From assembly GCA_956465555.1 (NCBI GenBank), contig OY101130.1, positions 558,001-622,000 on the forward strand: a stretch of 64,000 bases of DNA, read 5' to 3'. Positions 60,607 to 64,000 of this stretch are shown piece by piece (within the stretch, counting starts at the first letter, position 1; the number at the start of each line of letters is the position of its first letter). The notes beneath the pieces were generated by a model that saw only the letters and a program-made list of their open reading frames with translations, searched no databases and was not told the DNA's origin. This DNA is from Nitzschia sp. pyKryTriq1. Taxonomy: Eukaryota > Bacillariophyta > Bacillariophyceae > Bacillariales > Bacillariaceae. The position numbers and the translations under genes are program-made.

Positions 60607-62586
60607 ATGTCCGATGCACTTCTCTCCCAGAATAATCAGACTAAGTACGAGTCCATCCCAACGCTCTACGAAGAGAGTGGGGACGATGAATCGATATCCG
60701 ACCTTGAGAAGGAAACAGTTTTGTCGGAGCTACCTGCGTGGGATCTCGTATGCATCCTCTCCCTGGCGTTTTCGTACGGTTGCATCCTGACGACCTTGTT
60801 CCTGATTACTCTGCCAGTAGAATGCGAGCGGATAGAAAGTCAGCATCCCACAATACCGAAAAGTGTGGCACTCGGCATTTTCGTGGCTATCAGTGGGGCC
60901 TCCAACCTTATAACTCCGCTGGTTGGAATGCTGTCAGACACATACAGGCCACCCAAACATTTTGAACTGGGGCAACGGATGCCCTATTTTGTCTTGGGGA
61001 GCATCTTCAGCACGGTAGGTCTGCTGGGTCAATACATCGAATCATACGAAAACCTGTGGCTACGGTATGGCGTCTTCTACTTCTCAACCATGGTGGGTCT
61101 GAACGCTTCGTACGCCATGATGTTGGCGCTAATTCCAGATCAAGTACCAAAGTCCCAGACAGGTACGGCCAATGGTATTTTGGCATTTCTCCTTGTCACT
61201 GGATCCTTGTGCGGCTTTGGAATCTTTCATGTTTTCTTTGAGAAGCGAGTCCAAAACATGTATGGTATGTCACTACTAGCTCAGGGGCTTTGGAAGTCGA
61301 TAACAACAACAAAAATTGCTCAACCCCTGCGTCGTGATGTTGAATATACGAACTCTTAGGTCTCTACGTCTGTGTAGTCATTGTCACTACAATTCTCACA
61401 GGAATGCATGCCCATGATCGAGATGCGACGCTCAATGGCAAGCGTGGCATGATTGTGATGAGGATGGCTGGGGAACGCCGGTCAAAGCGTAGGATGATTT
61501 TAGGACCCCTGATTTTATTGAAGACAATGTTGTATGACCCGGTGAGAAAGCTCAACCGAACATCCCTGATCGCTACCTACAGCATTGATACTGAGCGACA
61601 CCACGATTTCTTTGTGGTCACCGTCTCGCGATTGTGCTATTACTGCGGGGGCTCCGTTCAAACTGTAAGACCTGCCGCAGACTTTCTATCTGACTGGTGT
61701 ACCCGTATACATAGCACGACTTGACTTATGCTGATCGAATCTTGTTCTATTGCAGTTCTTTCTCTATTTTCTTCACGATGTTGTTCGGACAAAAGATCCT
61801 GAATCCTCGGTAGCCTATTTGGCGGTCTTGGGTCAAATATCCGGTGCTCTCATTTGCTATCCAGTGGGATTGGCATCAGATCGACTGCTTGGTGGAAGGC
61901 GGACACCCTTTGTCTACTTTGCCTGTGCTATTTTGGGAGCGGTCACATTTGTCATGATCTTTGCAAATACTCTACAAGATATGATTATTCTTTGCTTGTT
62001 CTTTGGTGCTGGGAATGGGATGTACTTGACGATGGAAACTAGTTTGGCCGTGGATACGCTACCAGAACACTACGAGGATGGTCCATCGGGAGGACATGCT
62101 CAGTTGCTAGGAAGTAAGTGCATTGAAACCATGACTACGTCTCATGTCCCTACTGTTTCTGATCTTTGCCTTTGATGTTCTCCAGTTTGGGGTGTCGCTG
62201 CTTTTCTGGGGTCCGCATTGGGTCCTATGATTGGTGAGTTCAAGCATTTGCGTTAGAGAAGTGGCTGGATTGTGCGTGGAGGTCCCGCCTGTCAGTGTCC
62301 TCATGTGTCCTCTTGTTATGAATACTGCTAGGTGGTCCACTCCTGTACCTGTTTGGAAGGAATCCAGCTGATGAAGAGCAAACATACTCTCTACGAGGTA
62401 CGCCCCGCGACGAACGTGGTGATGACGACGATGTATGGTTTCTGATATATTTCTCTCTTCTTCTTCTCGCTGTCTTTGCTTCGTGCATGCCCAACTATAG
62501 GCTACATTGTAATTTTGGGCCTTTCAACGTTCTATTTCTTCTTGGCAGCGGTTTCCCTCCGATGGGTCAAAAAGGCGAACGTGTGA
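60607..62586 (+). CDS. Major facilitator superfamily transporter, six exons
   Basis: I assemble six exons: 60607-61264, 61360-61664, 61756-62113, 62186-62233, 62332-62397 and 62501-62586, giving 506 residues with all five introns (72-103 bp) in consistent phase. The last three exons are tiny, so the gene would be missed by a single-frame scan. The N-terminus is hydrophilic (Asp/Glu-rich, 45 residues). Hydrophobic spans then alternate with short loops: about six before a long hydrophilic loop in exon 2 (rich in Arg/Lys, RMAGERRSKRRMI), and about six after it. The MFS loop motif between spans 2 and 3 reads GMLSDTYRPP...GQRMPYF, and its second-half counterpart reads GLASDRLLGGRRTPF, as in the sugar and GPH-like branches. 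The substrate is unknown. Confidence 0.85.
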
Positions 62587-63120
62587 TCAGCACTCTACTA
62601 CCGGTAGTCTACTACCGAGTACGCACTGTTGTCTACAGCACAGGGGGGTTTTCCTTGACGCCTTCTGGCGTAGTACCGGTACCGGTACTGTCAGTGTTCG
62701 GCCTCCGCTAGTAATCCAATTTCTTCATTTTGCCCTACACATAGAGGGACGAGACAGCTGAGATCAAGATGCAATCAAATAGATATTCTTCCTACTGCAG
62801 CCAATACCAGAGAGTGTACGTACCTGGTAGACTACTATTATAAAAAACTCACCGGTACAATACCCCGTTAGACTACCGGTACATACTCTCTCTCTAGAGT
62901 AGAGAGAGAGAGAGGAGCCTACCGATGATTCTCTACGCAAGGAACGACTTTCAAACAGCACCGCGCAGTGAATGGCGCGCCGTGGGTCTGTGCGTCGCCC
63001 GATCCATATCGGTATGTACCGGGTGCGTTTTCTTGACAAATTCCAGGGACACCCGGCGAAAAGAAATTTTGTCAGCCGTTGAGAATTACCCCTTAGGCGT
63101 CAAAAGCGAATTGCGAATTT
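62587..63120. repeat. Intergenic region with GTAC clusters
   Basis: No gene is supported. GTAC-type palindromes occur at 62599-62695 and 62816-62883, and a CT/AG inverted repeat (TCTCTCTCTAGAG...AGAGAGAGAG) at about 62885-62914. If the pattern elsewhere holds, these would mark the promoter side of a gene beyond the right edge, or a short gene not recognised here. Confidence 0.5.
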
Positions 63121-63126
63121 TGCTAT

Positions 63127-63330
63127 GATCGCCAAAGCAATTAAATGCAAAAAGGGCAACAAATAAAAAATTGCTATTATCGCCAAAGCAATTAAATGCA
63201 AAAAGGGCAATAAATAAAAAGTTGCCATTATTGCCAAAGCAATTAAATGCAAAAATAGCAATAAATAAAAAGTTGCCATTATTGTCAAAGCAATTAAATG
63301 CAAAAATGGCAATTTTAGCAATTATTGCCC
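63127..63330. repeat. 51-bp minisatellite, four copies
   Basis: The core CAAAGCAATTAAATGCAAAA recurs at 63133, 63184, 63235 and 63286, exactly 51 bp apart. The last copy is partial and diverges into CAATTTTAGCAATTATTG. Because 51 is a multiple of three, an open frame crosses all copies on the minus strand (63086-63454) and reads as a Phe/Asn-rich 17-residue repeat, but codon content and context do not prove it is expressed. Confidence 0.92.
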
Positions 63331-64000
63331 TTCCGAGCGGTTGAGGGGTGGTGTCACCAAGAGGATCTCGAAAAAGGATACAGTGGATTTTGTTCCGGCT
63401 TGGAAGGTCTGTGTTGCACCGGGGAGTACAAGCCTTGAGCTTTTCGGCAACCACAACATGGCGGGGGACTTTTTAATCAAAATTCCATTAAATAAATGAT
63501 TAAAAGGTCAAAAGTCCCTTTAAATATTTCATTAAAAGGCATGTCCGAAACGAGCTATTTCATTAAAAGCCTCGTCTCACTTCCTAAAGATCTCTGTCTT
63601 CTCGATGTCGTAGAAGTGACGTCATTTTGACTCATGGATTCGCCCATTAGGGGGGCCCGAGATTACGGGGTGCGTGCGTTGGGAGGCTTCTTTTTGGTGC
63701 GCGCCAAAATAATTCGATCGCTCTTTGCGCATTGCGCGAAGAAGCACGTTCAGAAGCACTTTAAGCAACATTGTCCACACCAACAACACAACACAACACA
63801 ACCCATGCAACTGCAGGGAATCAGACACAACATGTGTTGATGGTGAGGGCGGAGAAGATGATGACATGTTTTTTTTTGTTTTTTGTTTTGTTTTTGAGGA
63901 TAATCAATTCGTGGCTGAATGGCTGATGGCTCGTCGAACGCTCCCGATTACCACGGAAAATTTGGCTTCGAGTGCTGTGATTTGAAGTTGCGGATTCCAT
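63331..64000. other. Gene-poor right end
   Basis: No gene is supported. The stretch 63478-63570 repeats the motif ATTTCATTAAAAG or CATTAAAAG several times in AT-rich context. A T-rich homopolymer-like tract lies at about 63869-63896. Small open frames at 63634-63985 on the plus strand lack any recognisable motif. Confidence 0.5.

Noticed and set aside
63086-63454. 122-codon minus-strand frame over the minisatellite
   Set aside because: Open because the repeat unit is a multiple of three; no independent sign of coding, so it is kept as a finding rather than a gene.
63478-63570. Short CATTAAAAG repeats as a possible origin or CRISPR-like array
   Set aside because: Spacing is irregular, copies are few and short, and this is nuclear eukaryotic DNA; no origin feature can be supported.

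Overview
This is a 64 kb window of compact eukaryotic nuclear DNA, most likely from a diatom or a close photosynthetic stramenopile. The evidence is: short GT-AG introns (18 modelled, 71-176 bp); small gaps between genes on both strands; eukaryote-only genes (Rpn11, Mps1/TTK, tubulin cofactor C, an HSA/SANT chromatin protein, GEN1-type nuclease); an initiator tRNA-Met; and one cyanobacterial-style MoeB-rhodanese enzyme whose N-terminus looks like a diatom plastid presequence (signal peptide with Phe after the predicted cleavage site). Species cannot be named from sequence alone. No operon, phage, CRISPR array or intact transposon was seen.

Layout. 0.7-7.3 kb: organellar RNase HII, a two-C2-domain membrane protein, and a U-box cyclophilin (PPIL2 type). 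8.7-14.2 kb: RING-H2 membrane protein, HAD phosphatase, MoeB-rhodanese, and a small cupin-like tail-anchored protein assembled here from two exons. 15.5-22.9 kb: acidic hypothetical protein, GEN1-like nuclease, a secretory-pathway protein of unknown family, and a small mitochondrial-type membrane protein. 24.7-36.8 kb: a STAND-type ATPase, then a 2381-residue EP400/Eaf1-like protein whose SNF2 motor looks catalytically dead. 37-43.9 kb: TPR-methyltransferase, LSm10/SmD1-like protein, a second RING-H2 membrane protein, tubulin cofactor C. 43.9-50 kb: Mps1 kinase, Mpv17/PMP22 protein, small coiled-coil membrane protein. 50.6-62.6 kb: 1127-residue acidic membrane protein, initiator tRNA-Met, CRAL-TRIO protein, Rpn11, ER-type DnaJ, six-exon MFS transporter. 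62.6-64 kb: gene-poor DNA with a 51-bp minisatellite.

The genes are mostly independent housekeeping functions: chromosome segregation and tubulin (Mps1, TBCC), DNA repair (RNase HII, GEN1), chromatin (EP400/Eaf1-like), proteostasis (Rpn11, PPIL2, DnaJ, two RING proteins). The two observations most worth pursuing are the degenerate SNF2 motor inside the HSA/SANT protein and clusters of the palindrome GTAC that recur in the gaps, usually about 80-500 bp upstream of start codons. Many start codons were reset here to the first in-frame ATG, and exon joins were chosen by splice sites and reading phase.
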